Part shown: positions 6,743 to 15,957 of the stretch, piece after piece
Numbering within the stretch: the first letter of the stretch is position 1
Layout: every line of letters begins with the position of its first letter
Source of the DNA: Azospirillum sp. TSO22-1
GTDB lineage: Bacteria; Pseudomonadota; Alphaproteobacteria; Azospirillales; Azospirillaceae
Assembly: GCF_003116015.1 (NCBI RefSeq)
Contig: NZ_LGQZ01000044.1
Coordinates: 1-64,000, forward strand
DNA length: 64,000 nt
Direction: 5' to 3'
Notes under the pieces: generated by a model
What the model saw: the letters and a program-made list of their open reading frames with translations, nothing else
Told to the model about the DNA's origin: nothing
Databases searched by the model: none
Made by a program: the position numbers and the translations under genes

Positions 6743-8929
6743 GTGGCTGACCTCGACCCTGCGCTGATCCACGCCCTGGCCGCCGCGCACCCCGAGGTGA
6801 CCACGGCCGCCGCCGCCGGCTACGCCCGCGTCGAGCAGGCGGAGGCCGCGGGGCTGGTGCCGCTCGGCCTGCCGCTGCCGAAGGGCAGGCGCGACCTGCT
6901 GGTGCCGGCCGAGCGGCGCGCGGCGATCCTGCTGGAGATCGAGGGCGCCGCCGACCGCGCCCGGCGCCGCGACGCGCTGCTGGCGCAGGGGCGCCGCGCC
7001 TTGGCCGGCGGACGCGCGGCGCTGCACCCGGCCGAGGACCGCACCCGCGTGCGCGCCACCTTGACCGACGAGCTGCGCTGGCCGGAGATGCCCGCCCCCG
7101 TGCGCCTCCAGGTGGCGCGGACGCTGGACGCGCTGGAACTCGCCGACCTGACCGACGAGGAACTGGCCGGACGGCTGGAGGGCGACCCGCCGCTGACCGC
7201 GGCGTTGGACGACGCGCTGTCGCGCACCGCCGCCCGCCTGCGCGCCTGCGCTGAGGACGCCGGGGAGGCCGCCGACGCCTGGACCTTCGCCGACCTCGCC
7301 GACCGGCTGTCGCGGGCCGCCCGCAATCGCGAGGGGGTGGACGAACTGCTGGCCCGCTGGGACCGCGAGTTCGACGCGTGGCGGCGCGAGCGCGCCGAGG
7401 CGCGGGGCCGGGCGTACGTCGACCGGCATTTCGACTTCGCCCGCTTCGAGAACCTGTTCCCGGTGGCGCGGGGGATGGGGCGGAGGCTGGTGCTGGTCAC
7501 CGGCCCGACCAACTCCGGCAAGACGCACCGCGCCATCGCGGCGCTGAAGGACGCCCGCGACGGCGTCTATCTGGCACCGCTGCGGCTGCTGGCGCTGGAG
7601 GTGATGGAGCGGCTGAACGCTCTGGGGACGCCCACCGCGCTGCTGACCGGCGAGGAGGAGATGCGCGTGCCGGGCGCCCGCCACACCGCCTCCACCATCG
7701 AGATGCTGGACCCCGACCGGCCGGTCGAAGTGGCGGTGATCGACGAGATCCAGATGCTTGCCGATCCCGAGCGCGGCTGGGCCTGGACGGCGGCGCTGAT
7801 CGGCGCGCCGGCCGACACCGTCTATATCCTCGGCGCGCCCGAGGCGCGTCCGCTGGTCGAGCGCGTCGCCGCGCACCTGGGCGAGCCGTTGGAGGTGGTC
7901 GAACTGGAGCGCAAGACGCCTTTGACCCTGCTGGAACGCCGGCTGGAATGGCCGGACGTCGAGCCGGGCGACGCGCTGATCGCCTTCTCCCGCCGCGAGG
8001 TGCTGAGCGTGCGCGACACGCTGCTGGCGCGCGGGCTGTCGGTGGCGACGGTCTACGGCGCGCTTGCCCCGGCGGTGCGGCGGCGGGAGGCGGCGCGCTT
8101 CGTCTCGGGCGAGGCCGACGTGGTGGTGGCGACCGACGCCATCGGCATGGGGCTCAACCTGCCGTGCCGGCGCGTGCTGTTCACCGCGCTGGAGAAGTTC
8201 GACGGCAGCGCCGTGCGCCCGCTCACCTCGACCGAGGTCAAGCAGATCGCCGGCCGTGCCGGCCGTTTCGGCCGGCACGAGGAGGGGGCGTTCGGCGTCG
8301 TCGCGCGCGGCACGCCCGGGGCCTTGAAGCGGCTGCTGGAGGCGGCGGACACAAGGCTGCGCCCGGACGCGCCGCTGGCGGTGCGGCCGACGCGCGGCAT
8401 GCTGCGGCGCCTCGCCGGGTATCTGGGAACCGGGGAAACGGTGCTGCTGGTGGACTGCTTCGCGGCGGCGCGGACGGCGGGGTCGCCCTACCGGGTGGGC
8501 GCGCTGGCGGCGGTGCGGCGGGTGGCGGTGCTGCTCGACGCGCGGCGGCTGGATCTTGCGGCGCGGCTCGATCTGCTGCTGGTGCCGGCCGACCTGGACG
8601 AGGTGGCGGATGCACGGGTGCTGACGGCGATCCTCGACGCGGTGGAGGCGGGCGAACCGCTGCCGCTCGGCCGCGTGGTGCCGGCGCGGATCGACGGGCT
8701 GGACACGGACGCGCTGGAGGGGCTGTCGCGGGCCTGCGACCTGTACCACTGGGCGGCGCGCAAGTTCCCAACGCTGCTGCCCGACCGCGAGCGGGTGCGG
8801 GTGATGCGGGACGCGATCGGCAAGCGCCTGTCGGAGATGCTGGCCTCAAAGGCGCGGCGGCGGGAGGCGCCGCCGCCGGCGGGGTTCCGGGGCGCGCCAA
8901 GGAAGAGGTTCGGGCCGAGGAGGCGCTGA
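6743..8929 (+). CDS. Suv3-type DExH RNA helicase
   Basis: A 728-residue superfamily 2 helicase of the SUV3/SUPV3L1 type, the family whose eukaryotic members work in the mitochondrial RNA degradosome. The signature Walker A GPTNSGKTH lies at about 253-261, motif II DEIQM about 334, the ATDAIGMGLNLP motif about 465, and motif VI QIAGRAGRFGR about 500. The first 240 residues are Ala/Arg-rich and helical with no clear domain; the C-terminus is very basic (APRKRFGPRRR), fitting RNA binding. The start is a GTG at 6743 without a strong Shine-Dalgarno, so the N-terminus is uncertain. A role in RNA turnover is inferred from the family. Confidence 0.85.
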   Translation: MADLDPALIHALAAAHPEVTTAAAAGYARVEQAEAAGLVPLGLPLPKGRRDLLVPAERRAAILLEIEGAADRARRRDALLAQGRRALAGGRAALHPAEDRTRVRATLTDELRWPEMPAPVRLQVARTLDALELADLTDEELAGRLEGDPPLTAALDDALSRTAARLRACAEDAGEAADAWTFADLADRLSRAARNREGVDELLARWDREFDAWRRERAEARGRAYVDRHFDFARFENLFPVARGMGRRLVLVTGPTNSGKTHRAIAALKDARDGVYLAPLRLLALEVMERLNALGTPTALLTGEEEMRVPGARHTASTIEMLDPDRPVEVAVIDEIQMLADPERGWAWTAALIGAPADTVYILGAPEARPLVERVAAHLGEPLEVVELERKTPLTLLERRLEWPDVEPGDALIAFSRREVLSVRDTLLARGLSVATVYGALAPAVRRREAARFVSGEADVVVATDAIGMGLNLPCRRVLFTALEKFDGSAVRPLTSTEVKQIAGRAGRFGRHEEGAFGVVARGTPGALKRLLEAADTRLRPDAPLAVRPTRGMLRRLAGYLGTGETVLLVDCFAAARTAGSPYRVGALAAVRRVAVLLDARRLDLAARLDLLLVPADLDEVADARVLTAILDAVEAGEPLPLGRVVPARIDGLDTDALEGLSRACDLYHWAARKFPTLLPDRERVRVMRDAIGKRLSEMLASKARRREAPPPAGFRGAPRKRFGPRRR

Positions 8930-8930
8930 T

Positions 8931-9051
8931 CTCCCTCCCCCAGCTCCGCTGGGGGAGGGAGGGGGCCCGCGAAGCGGGAAGGGTGGGGACAGCGGCTTCG
9001 CAGGGAGGGCGTTGCCCCCACCCAACCCTCCCCCAGCGGGGCTGGGGGGGC
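8931..9051. repeat. Composite palindromic repeat, copy C
   Basis: This begins two bases after the helicase stop. It has the same order as copy A: CCCTCCCCCAGC...GCTGGGGGAGGG hairpin, CCCGCGAAGCGGG, GGGTGGGGACAGCGGCTTCG, then TTGCCCCCACCCAACCCTC and a CCCCAGCGGGGCTGGGG end. It is between the convergent helicase and dcp genes. Confidence 0.82.
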
Positions 9052-9060
9052 TCCGGAAAG

Positions 9061-11091
9061 CTACGCCCCTACCAGCCCCCGATGCTTCAGCAGCGGTTCG
9101 ATCCGCGGCTGGCTGCCGCGGAACGCCGTGTACAGCTCCATCGGGTCGCGGGTGTCGCCGGCCGAATAGATCGCCTTGAGGCCCGCGGCGAGAGTCGGGT
9201 CGAACAGGTCGCCGGCCTCCTGGAACGCCTCGAAGCCGTCGGCGTCCAGCACCTCGGCCCACAGGTAGGCGTAATAGCCGGCGGCGTAGCCGCCCCCGGC
9301 GAACAGGTGCTGGAAGTGCGGCGGGCGGTGGCGCACCGCGATCTCGGCGGGCAGGCCGATGCGCTCCGTCACTTCGCGCTCGAAGGCCGGCACGTCGAGG
9401 CCGGTCGGGTCGGGCAGGGTGTGGAACGCCATGTCGAGCAGCGCCGCCGCGGTGTACTCCACCGTGGCGAAGCCCTGGTTGAAGGTGCGCGCGGCCAGCA
9501 GGCGGTTCAGCAGCGATTCCGGGATCGGCTCGCCGGTCTGGTGATGGAGCGCGTACGTCCGCAGCGTCTCCGGCGCCGACATCCAGTGCTCGTAGACCTG
9601 CGAGGGGAACTCGACGAAGTCGCGCCGCACCGAGGTGCCGGACTGCGACGGGTAGCGCACCTTGCTCAACAGACCGTGCAGGCCGTGGCCGAACTCGTGA
9701 AACAGCGTCTCCGCCTCGTCGAAGCTCAGCAGCGTCGGCTCGCCGCGGGCGAAGTTGTTGTTGTTGAGGATGATCGGCGACACCGTGCCGTCGAAGCTCT
9801 CCTGGTCGCGGAAGCTGCTCATCCAGGCGCCGGAGCGCTTGTCGGCGCGGGCGAAGTTGTCGTGCAGGAAGACGCCGACGTGCGCGCCGGCCGAATCCAG
9901 CACCTCGTAGACGCGGACGTCCGGGTGGTAGACCGGGGAGCCGGGGCGTTCCTCGAAGCGCAGGCCGAACAGCCGGCCGGCGGTGTCGAAGGCGGCGCGC
10001 ACCATGTTGTCGAGCACGAAGTACGGCTTCACCTCCGCCTCGTCGAGGTCGTACTTGGCCTGCCGCACCTTCTCCGCGTAGTAGCGCCAGTCCCACGGCG
10101 CGATGGAGTCGTTCAGCCCCTCGGCGCGGGCCTGCGCCTGCAGTTCCTGGCACTCCTCCGCCGCCTTGCGCTTGGCCGGCTCCCAGACCTGCAGCAGCAG
10201 GCGCTCCACCGCCGGCGTGTCCTTGGCCATGGTGTCGTCGAGGCGGTAGTCGGCGTAAGTGGCGTAGCCGAGCAGCTTCGCCTGCTCGGCGCGCAGGGCC
10301 AGGATCTCGCCGATCAGCGGGGTGTTGTCGTGCTCGCCGGGCTGGCCGCCGCGCTCCGTCCAGGCGGTGTAGAGCCGCTGGCGCAGGTCGCGGCGGGTGG
10401 AGAAGGTGAGGAACGGCTCGACCGAGGAGCGGGCGAGGGTGACGACGTACTGGCCCTCCAGCCCGCGCTCCTTCGCCGCCTGCGCGGCGGCGGCGCGGGC
10501 GAAGGCGGGCAGGCCGGCGAGGTCGCCCTCCTCCAGCACCAGCTGCCAGTCCTTCTCGGCGTGCAGGACGTTCTGGTTGAACAGCGTGTGCAGGGTGGCC
10601 AGCCGCTCCGACAGCGCGGTCATGCGGGCCTTGGCTTCCGCGCCCAGCGCGGCGCCGCTGCGGATGAAGCCGAGGTGCAGCCGCTCCAGCAGCCGCAGCT
10701 GGTCGGTGGCGAGGCCCAGCGTGTCGCGCTTGCCGTACAGGTCCTCGACGCGGGCGAACAGCGTGGGGTCCAGCCAGACGCGCATGTGGTGCTGCGCCAG
10801 CTTCGGCGCCACGTCGCGGGCGATGGCCTCCAGCGCGTCGGAGGTGTTGCTGGAGGTCAGGTTGTAGAACACCGAGCTGACGCGGTTCAGCAGGCGGCTG
10901 GAGCGCTCCAGCGCCTCCACGGTGTTGGCGAAGGTCGCCGGTTCGGTCTGGCCGGCGATGGCCTCGATCTCCGCGACGTTCTCGGCCATGGCGCGCTCGA
11001 AGGCGGGCGGGAAATGCTCGGGCCGGATGCGGTCGAAGGGCGGCAGGCCGAACGGAGTCGTCCAGGCCTCGAAAAAGGGATTGTCGGTCAT
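9061..11091 (-). CDS. dcp: M3-family peptidyl-dipeptidase (Dcp-like)
   Basis: A 676-residue zinc metallopeptidase of family M3, close to the usual 680 of Dcp and oligopeptidase A. The zinc motif HEFGH is in ETLFHEFGHGLHG, about residue 463, with the downstream Glu region in FVEFPSQVYEHW. The conserved GGYAAGYYAYLWAEVL and a C-terminal HRGL are present. The RDFVEFPSQ and NNNNFARGEPTLL surroundings fit Dcp better than OpdA. Such enzymes are cytoplasmic and remove C-terminal dipeptides from short peptides. The start at 11091 has GGAGG four bases ahead; an 18-codon upstream extension lacks family character. Confidence 0.88.
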   Translation of the reverse strand: MTDNPFFEAWTTPFGLPPFDRIRPEHFPPAFERAMAENVAEIEAIAGQTEPATFANTVEALERSSRLLNRVSSVFYNLTSSNTSDALEAIARDVAPKLAQHHMRVWLDPTLFARVEDLYGKRDTLGLATDQLRLLERLHLGFIRSGAALGAEAKARMTALSERLATLHTLFNQNVLHAEKDWQLVLEEGDLAGLPAFARAAAAQAAKERGLEGQYVVTLARSSVEPFLTFSTRRDLRQRLYTAWTERGGQPGEHDNTPLIGEILALRAEQAKLLGYATYADYRLDDTMAKDTPAVERLLLQVWEPAKRKAAEECQELQAQARAEGLNDSIAPWDWRYYAEKVRQAKYDLDEAEVKPYFVLDNMVRAAFDTAGRLFGLRFEERPGSPVYHPDVRVYEVLDSAGAHVGVFLHDNFARADKRSGAWMSSFRDQESFDGTVSPIILNNNNFARGEPTLLSFDEAETLFHEFGHGLHGLLSKVRYPSQSGTSVRRDFVEFPSQVYEHWMSAPETLRTYALHHQTGEPIPESLLNRLLAARTFNQGFATVEYTAAALLDMAFHTLPDPTGLDVPAFEREVTERIGLPAEIAVRHRPPHFQHLFAGGGYAAGYYAYLWAEVLDADGFEAFQEAGDLFDPTLAAGLKAIYSAGDTRDPMELYTAFRGSQPRIEPLLKHRGLVGA

Positions 11092-11151
11092 GCGGCCTCC
11101 AGTGGCGTCGCCCATGGATCTAGGCGGGCCATGGTGCGCTGCCAACCGGAA

Positions 11152-11292
11152 TCACGGGCGCTGGGGCTTCGTGTTGTCCGTGCAGGTGTCGGCGTGGCGG
11201 CACCAGCCCTGGAAAACGCCGGCGACCTGGGCCGAACTGCAGGCGGAGAGCACCAGCAACGCGGCGAGAAGTGCGAATCGGAACGTCGTCAT
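11152..11292 (-). CDS. Very small lipoprotein
   Basis: A 46-residue frame with a textbook lipoprotein signal: MTTFRFALLAALLVLSAC, with the lipobox LSAC and lipid-bearing Cys at residue 18. The remaining 28 residues include WCRHADTC, a possible disulfide pair. It has only a weak GCGGGG ribosome site. The gene lies 60 bases upstream of dcp on the same strand. No family was recognised; it resembles entericidin-sized small lipoproteins only in size and architecture. Confidence 0.6.
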   Translation of the reverse strand: MTTFRFALLAALLVLSACSSAQVAGVFQGWCRHADTCTDNTKPQRP

Positions 11293-11321
11293 GGCAACCC
11301 CGCGTAGCAGTCGTGAGCAGG

Positions 11322-11585
11322 TCACCCCTCGTCGGTCACCAGGGGATCCGGGCCGTCCATGCCGTCGGGGTCTTCCTCCGCGTTGGCAAGGTAGGAGATC
11401 GGCGGCTGCTCGCGCTCGTACTCGCTTTTGCGCAGGGCCTCGGCGTGCGCCGTGATGGTCTCGACGATGATGTCGCGCATGGCCTGGGCGGCCTGCCGCG
11501 GCGTCATCTCCTCGACGAAGGCGACGGAGCAGACCGAGGCGATGGCCGCCGCGCGCCGCATCCCGCTGATTTCCTCGTTGCCCAT
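11322..11585 (-). CDS. Hypothetical 87-residue protein
   Basis: The start chosen at 11585 (MGNEEISGMRRAAA) follows AGGGAG by five bases; a longer frame to 11648 is open but has no signal. The product has a small hydrophobic N-terminal stretch (AAAIASVCSVAFVEEM), a helical middle rich in A, R and E (TPRQAAQAMRDIIVETITAHAE) and an acidic tail with DPDGMDGPDP. No signal peptide is convincing. No family was recognised. Confidence 0.55.
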   Translation of the reverse strand: MGNEEISGMRRAAAIASVCSVAFVEEMTPRQAAQAMRDIIVETITAHAEALRKSEYEREQPPISYLANAEEDPDGMDGPDPLVTDEG

Positions 11586-11752
11586 CACCGCTCCCTTTCT
11601 GCTTCGGCCGGCCGGATCCGTGATAGCGGTGTGGGCGCCGGGGGGCAAGATGCGGCGCCCGGCGCGCGGCGCCTATTTTTGTGGAACCCCCGCCGGGACG
11701 CGCCTATACGAAGCCGGTGATCCCATCCCTCCGGACGACGCCCGCCGCCGCC

Positions 11753-13342
11753 ATGTCATCCGTAGCCCAAGCCATCCTGCTGGCCCTCGGCCATCACCGC
11801 GCCGGACGATTCGACGACGCGCGCCGCGTGTGCCGTGTGTGCCTCGCCTTCGATCCGGCCAACCCCGACGCGCTTCAGGTCCTCGCCCTCACCGCCGGGG
11901 GCCTCGGCCGGTGGGAGGAGGCGGGCGCGATGCTGCGGCGGGCCATCGCCGTCAACGGCGCGCTGGCGCCGCTCCACAACTCGCTGGGCAACGCGTTGCA
12001 ACGGCTTCGCCGCTTCCCCGACGCCGAGGCCTGCTACCGCCGCGCCGTCGCCCTGGACCCGGGCTTTGCCGAAGCGCTCTACAACCGCGGCATCACGCTG
12101 TGGGAGCAGGGGCGGCTCGCCGCGGCGGTGCGCGACTACCGCCGCGCCCTGACCGCCCGGCCGGACTACACGAAGGCGTACAACAACCTCGGCAACGCGC
12201 TCTCCAACCTGGAGCGGGGCGCGGAGGCACAGACCGCCTACCGGGCGGCGTTGGCGCTGGTGCCGGGGTCGGAGGAGGTCCTACTCAACCTCGGCGCGCT
12301 CGCGGCGCGTGGCGGGCGCGACGACGAGGCGGAAGCGCTCTTCCGCCGGGCCCTGGCCGCCAACCCGGGATTCGCGGAGGCGCACACCGAACTCGGCATG
12401 CTTCGCCTTGCCAAGGGGAGCTTCCGCGACGGCTTCGCGGAATTCGAGTGGCGCCGCCGCGAGGCGGTGTGGCGCAGCCAAGCGCCGCAATTGCCCGGCA
12501 AGCCGTGGGCCGGGGAGCCGCTGGACGGCCGCACCATCCTGCTCCACGCCGAGCAGGGCTTCGGCGACACCATCCAGTTCTGCCGCTTCGCCCCGCGGCT
12601 GCGGCAGCTTGGCGCGCGGGTGCTGCTGCTGTGCCCGAAGCCGTTGCGGCGCCTGCTCGACTCCCTGCCCGGCATCGACGGCGTGGTCGCGGCCGGGGAG
12701 CCGCTGCCGGCGTTCGACGTCCATCTGCCGCTGCTCAGTCTGCCGGCGGCGCTCGGCACGACGCTGGAGACGATCCCGGCGGGCATCCCGTACCTCCAGC
12801 CCGATCCCGCGGCGGCGGCGGCATGGCGGCAGCGTCTGGGCGCCCACGAGGGGCTCAAGGTCGGGCTGGTCTGGGCCGGCGCGGCGCGGCGGCACGACAT
12901 CGCCGCCAGCCTCGTGGACCGCCGGCGCAGCCTGGACCTTGCGCAACTGCGCCCGCTGGCCGGCGTCAAGGGCGTCCGCTTCGTCAGCCTGCAGGTGGGC
13001 GAGGCGGCGGCCCAGGCCGGCGGGTGGCCGGCGGACTCGGCGCTGATCGATCCGACGGCGGGGGTCGGCGATTTCGCCGACACTGCGGCGGTCGTCGCCA
13101 ACCTCGACCTGGTCATCAGCGTGGACACGGCGGTCGCGCATCTGGCGGGCGCGCTGGGCCGGCCGGTGTGGCTGCTGTCGCGCTTCGACGGCTGCTGGCG
13201 ATGGCTGCGCGGCCGCGCCGACAGCCCGTGGTACCCGACGCTGCGCGTCTTCCGCCAGCCGAGCCCCGGCGACTGGCCGGCAGTCGTCCGGCGGGTCGCG
13301 GCCGAGTTGGAAAGCCGCACGGCGGGCGGAATCCGGCCATAG
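11753..13342 (+). CDS. TPR protein with glycosyltransferase-like domain
   Basis: About 529 residues. Residues about 1-220 hold consecutive tetratricopeptide repeats (for example HNSLGNALQRLRRFPDAEACYRRAV, broken here as LGNALQRLRR and AEACYRRAV, then YNNLGNAL). Residues about 250-520 match the GT9/GT41-like domain seen in many TPR proteins (HAEQGFGDTIQFCRF, GLVWAGAARRH, DLVISVDTAVAHLAGALGRPVWLL). Such proteins are thought to glycosylate proteins or surface polymers, but substrates are mostly unknown. The start at 11753 (MSSVAQAILL) is chosen because the first TPR helix begins there; upstream GTG starts at 11717 and 11681 remain open. Confidence 0.75.
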   Translation: MSSVAQAILLALGHHRAGRFDDARRVCRVCLAFDPANPDALQVLALTAGGLGRWEEAGAMLRRAIAVNGALAPLHNSLGNALQRLRRFPDAEACYRRAVALDPGFAEALYNRGITLWEQGRLAAAVRDYRRALTARPDYTKAYNNLGNALSNLERGAEAQTAYRAALALVPGSEEVLLNLGALAARGGRDDEAEALFRRALAANPGFAEAHTELGMLRLAKGSFRDGFAEFEWRRREAVWRSQAPQLPGKPWAGEPLDGRTILLHAEQGFGDTIQFCRFAPRLRQLGARVLLLCPKPLRRLLDSLPGIDGVVAAGEPLPAFDVHLPLLSLPAALGTTLETIPAGIPYLQPDPAAAAAWRQRLGAHEGLKVGLVWAGAARRHDIAASLVDRRRSLDLAQLRPLAGVKGVRFVSLQVGEAAAQAGGWPADSALIDPTAGVGDFADTAAVVANLDLVISVDTAVAHLAGALGRPVWLLSRFDGCWRWLRGRADSPWYPTLRVFRQPSPGDWPAVVRRVAAELESRTAGGIRP

Positions 13343-13432
13343 GGAAGGGGCACGCGTCCGCGGCTTGCTTTCAATTTGAGATGCATTGAGGCACACTTCC
13401 TCGCGTACGCCCACGCTGGAGGATTTACCGAA

Positions 13433-13726
13433 ATGCGTGCCCTGACGATCGCCCTGGCCACGGCCGCCGCCGTCTCGCTCTCGACCGCCGCCTTCGCCGA
13501 TGAATTTCTGGCGCTGTGCGACGCCGCCCAGAACCCGCAGAATGCCAAGGTGTGCAAGTGCGCGGCGGGCAAGCTCGCCGGCGCTGATCGCGCCGCCGCG
13601 TTCGAGGCGGCCAAGGCCATGAAGGCCGCCATGGCCAGCGGCAAGCCCGAGGACGCCAACGCCGTCACCACCAAGCACGCCAAGGGCCTGGAGATCCTGC
13701 GGACGGCGCAGGCCACCTGCCTGTGA
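13433..13726 (+). CDS. Small periplasmic Cys-containing protein
   Basis: A 97-residue protein with a signal peptide (MRALTIALATAAAVSLSTAAFA, cleavage before DE). The mature part has four cysteines (LCDAAQ, VCKC, ATCL) and is otherwise helical, rich in Ala and Lys. GGAGG lies 11 bases before the ATG, a slightly long gap. It is convergent with the response regulator that follows, only four bases away. No family was recognised; the oxidising periplasm would favour disulfides. Confidence 0.65.
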   Translation: MRALTIALATAAAVSLSTAAFADEFLALCDAAQNPQNAKVCKCAAGKLAGADRAAAFEAAKAMKAAMASGKPEDANAVTTKHAKGLEILRTAQATCL

Positions 13727-13730
13727 TCCG

Positions 13731-14360
13731 TCACAGATCCAGGCGCTGTTCCACAGCGTAGCGGATCAGTTCGCGGGTGTTGTTGAGGGCGAGCTTTTCC
13801 TTCATCTGCGTGCAGGTGTTCGCTACCGTCTTGTAGCTGATGCCGAGCTGGTCGGCGATGTCGCCCAGCGCCAGCCCCTGGCCGAGCCGGCGCAGCACCT
13901 CGCGCTCGCGCGGCGTCAGGTCCTGGCGCAGCCGCTTGCCCGGCGCGTGGTTCAGCACCGCCAGCTCGCGCGCCATGGCGTGGCTGAGATAGATCCGGCC
14001 GTCCAGCACCGCATCCACCGCGACGATCAGCTCCTCCGGCGCGTCGTTCTTGGTCAGGTAACCCTTGGCGCCGGCCTGGAGCGCGCGCGCCACGAAGATC
14101 GGGTCGTCATACATGCTGAAGACCAGCGCCCGGCACCCGGGATCCATGTCGATGAGCCGGCGCAGCACCTCCAGCCCGCCGGTGCCCGGCAGCCCGAGGT
14201 CGAGGACGACCATATCCGGCCGCCGCGCGGCGTAGGCGGCCAGCGCCTCCTCGGCGTTGGTCGCATCGCTCACCGCGTAGCCGGCACCGCTTTCCGTCAG
14301 CAGGCGCCGGCAACCGGCGATGACGATGCGGTGGTCGTCGACGATCAGAACGGACGCCAT
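13731..14360 (-). CDS. NarL/FixJ-family response regulator
   Basis: A 209-residue two-component response regulator. The receiver has the acidic pair in VLIVDDHRI, the phosphoacceptor Asp about residue 54 in MVVLDLGLPGTGG, the Thr/Ser position in LVFSMYD and the Lys in GYLTKND. The C-terminal LuxR-type HTH reads LTPREREVLRRLGQGLALGDIADQLGIS and KTVANTCTQMKEKL. It is four bases downstream of its partner kinase gene. It presumably regulates the divergent TonB receptor region, by position only. Confidence 0.9.
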   Translation of the reverse strand: MASVLIVDDHRIVIAGCRRLLTESGAGYAVSDATNAEEALAAYAARRPDMVVLDLGLPGTGGLEVLRRLIDMDPGCRALVFSMYDDPIFVARALQAGAKGYLTKNDAPEELIVAVDAVLDGRIYLSHAMARELAVLNHAPGKRLRQDLTPREREVLRRLGQGLALGDIADQLGISYKTVANTCTQMKEKLALNNTRELIRYAVEQRLDL

Positions 14361-14364
14361 GCGC

Positions 14365-15738
14365 TCACGCCTCCACCCGCGCCGACACTGGAGCGCCGGC
14401 AGGGATGACCGCGTGCACCAGCGTGCCGCCGTCCGGCGACGGCCGGACCGTCAGCGTCCCGGCCAGCGCGTGCACCCGCTCGCTCATGCCCGAAATGCCG
14501 AATCCGCCGTTGGCCGGGGCGGCAGGTGCGCCGAGGCCGTCGTCGCGCACCGACACCACGACGTGGTCGCCGCCGTTTCCGGCACGCCGTTCCACGGAGA
14601 CGGCCACCTCCGTCGCCCCGGCGTGGCGGGCGGCGTTCATCACCGACTCCTGGACGACGCGGTAGACCGTCAGGCGGATCGGGTCGCTGAGGTCGTCCAG
14701 CGACCCGTCGAGATCCAGGTGCCAGCGCGTGCCCGACGCCTGCCGGCGCCAGCGCGCGATCTCGTCGTGCAGCACCTCGCTCAGGGGCAGGTGGTCCAGC
14801 ACCGCCGGGCGCAGGCGGCCGAGCACGCGCCGGCTCAGCTGGTGGATGGCTTCGATGGCGGTCATCGCCGCCTCGGCGCGCGCGTCGATCTGGCCGGGCT
14901 TCGCCACCGCCGGGTCGTGCGCCAGCCGGTGCAGCTCGCGCACGTCGATCTTCAGCGAGAACAGCGAGGGGCCGAGCTCGTCGTGGATGTCGCGCGCCAG
15001 CTCCCGCCGCTCGCGGTCCTCGACCTCGACCAACTGGGCCGCAAGGCGGCGGTTCTCCGACTGGGTGCGTGCCAGACTGTCGCCCAACGCCTGGATGCCC
15101 GCGGCGATCGGCACCAGCTCGGGCACGCCGGGGCGGTCGAGGCGGACGCCGAAGTCGCCGCGCTCCATCCGCGCCAGCTCGCGCTCGAACAGGCGCAGCG
15201 GCCGCAGCGCGCGGTCGGCCGCCAGCGCCAGCATCAGCAGCATGCCGGCCGACAGCGCGGCCATGCAGGCGGCCAACGCCTTCACCGTCTCCCACACCTC
15301 GGCCACCTCGTCCCACGGTTCGGCCATGATGGCGTAGGCCGCCGCGGCGCCGCCGGCCGCCGGCAGGATCTCGACCCGGCGGACGACCGGTTGCACGCCG
15401 ACCAGCGCGGTGAACCAGCCCGGCACCTCGTCGCTGGCGCCGGAGGTCCGCGTCTCGCTGATCGCCAGGCCGTTGCGGTCGAGCAGGCGGATCTGCACGT
15501 GGCGCAGCTTGCGCGCCGCGACCAGCGGCTGGAGCGCCGCCACGTGCTCGGCCGGCGCGCGGGCGCGGGTGTCGACGGCGAGCGACTTCTCGATCAGCAG
15601 GCTGGCGAGTTCGAGGACCGAATCCATCTCGGCCCGCACGCTCTGCCGCGCGTCGATGATGATCACACCGCCGCCCGCCGCCGTGAACAGCAGCAGGAAC
15701 AGCGCGAACAAGGCGATCAGCCGCCGCTTCAGAGACAT
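14365..15738 (-). CDS. NarX/UhpB-type sensor histidine kinase
   Basis: A membrane sensor kinase of about 457 residues. It has a first membrane helix at about residues 6-28, a periplasmic sensor region of roughly 110 residues, a second membrane stretch (ALAACMAALSAGMLLMLAL), a HAMP-like segment (RPLRLFERELARMERGDFGV), the HisKA_3 motif with the phosphorylated His in ELARDIHDELGPSLFS near residue 251, and a HATPase with DGLGAP, GGFGISGM and GGTLVHAVIP. It pairs with the adjacent response regulator. Starts at 15750 or 15762 are possible; 15738 places the basic residues immediately before the first membrane helix. Confidence 0.85.
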   Translation of the reverse strand: MSLKRRLIALFALFLLLFTAAGGGVIIIDARQSVRAEMDSVLELASLLIEKSLAVDTRARAPAEHVAALQPLVAARKLRHVQIRLLDRNGLAISETRTSGASDEVPGWFTALVGVQPVVRRVEILPAAGGAAAAYAIMAEPWDEVAEVWETVKALAACMAALSAGMLLMLALAADRALRPLRLFERELARMERGDFGVRLDRPGVPELVPIAAGIQALGDSLARTQSENRRLAAQLVEVEDRERRELARDIHDELGPSLFSLKIDVRELHRLAHDPAVAKPGQIDARAEAAMTAIEAIHQLSRRVLGRLRPAVLDHLPLSEVLHDEIARWRRQASGTRWHLDLDGSLDDLSDPIRLTVYRVVQESVMNAARHAGATEVAVSVERRAGNGGDHVVVSVRDDGLGAPAAPANGGFGISGMSERVHALAGTLTVRPSPDGGTLVHAVIPAGAPVSARVEA

Positions 15739-15957
15739 GGTTCCAGCCATTCGCACACGCATTCCCCGGATAGTAGAGGGAAGATCAGGGGCGCGCCATT
15801 GGCGGAAGGACTGATGACTCCTTGCCGAATTTTCCCGGTTCAGGGCCGGGAATGTTTCCCGTTGCGGCCGGAAATGCTTCTTGCGTCCATGGTCGAATTG
15901 CCTGATTCGCCGGCTTCTTGATCAAATCACCGCATCTTTTGACGATTGGGTGAAGCC

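Noticed and set aside
7378-11307. 1309-residue plus-strand frame
   Set aside because: It is a high-GC shadow of the helicase and dcp genes and crosses the intergenic repeat C; no domains are recognisable.
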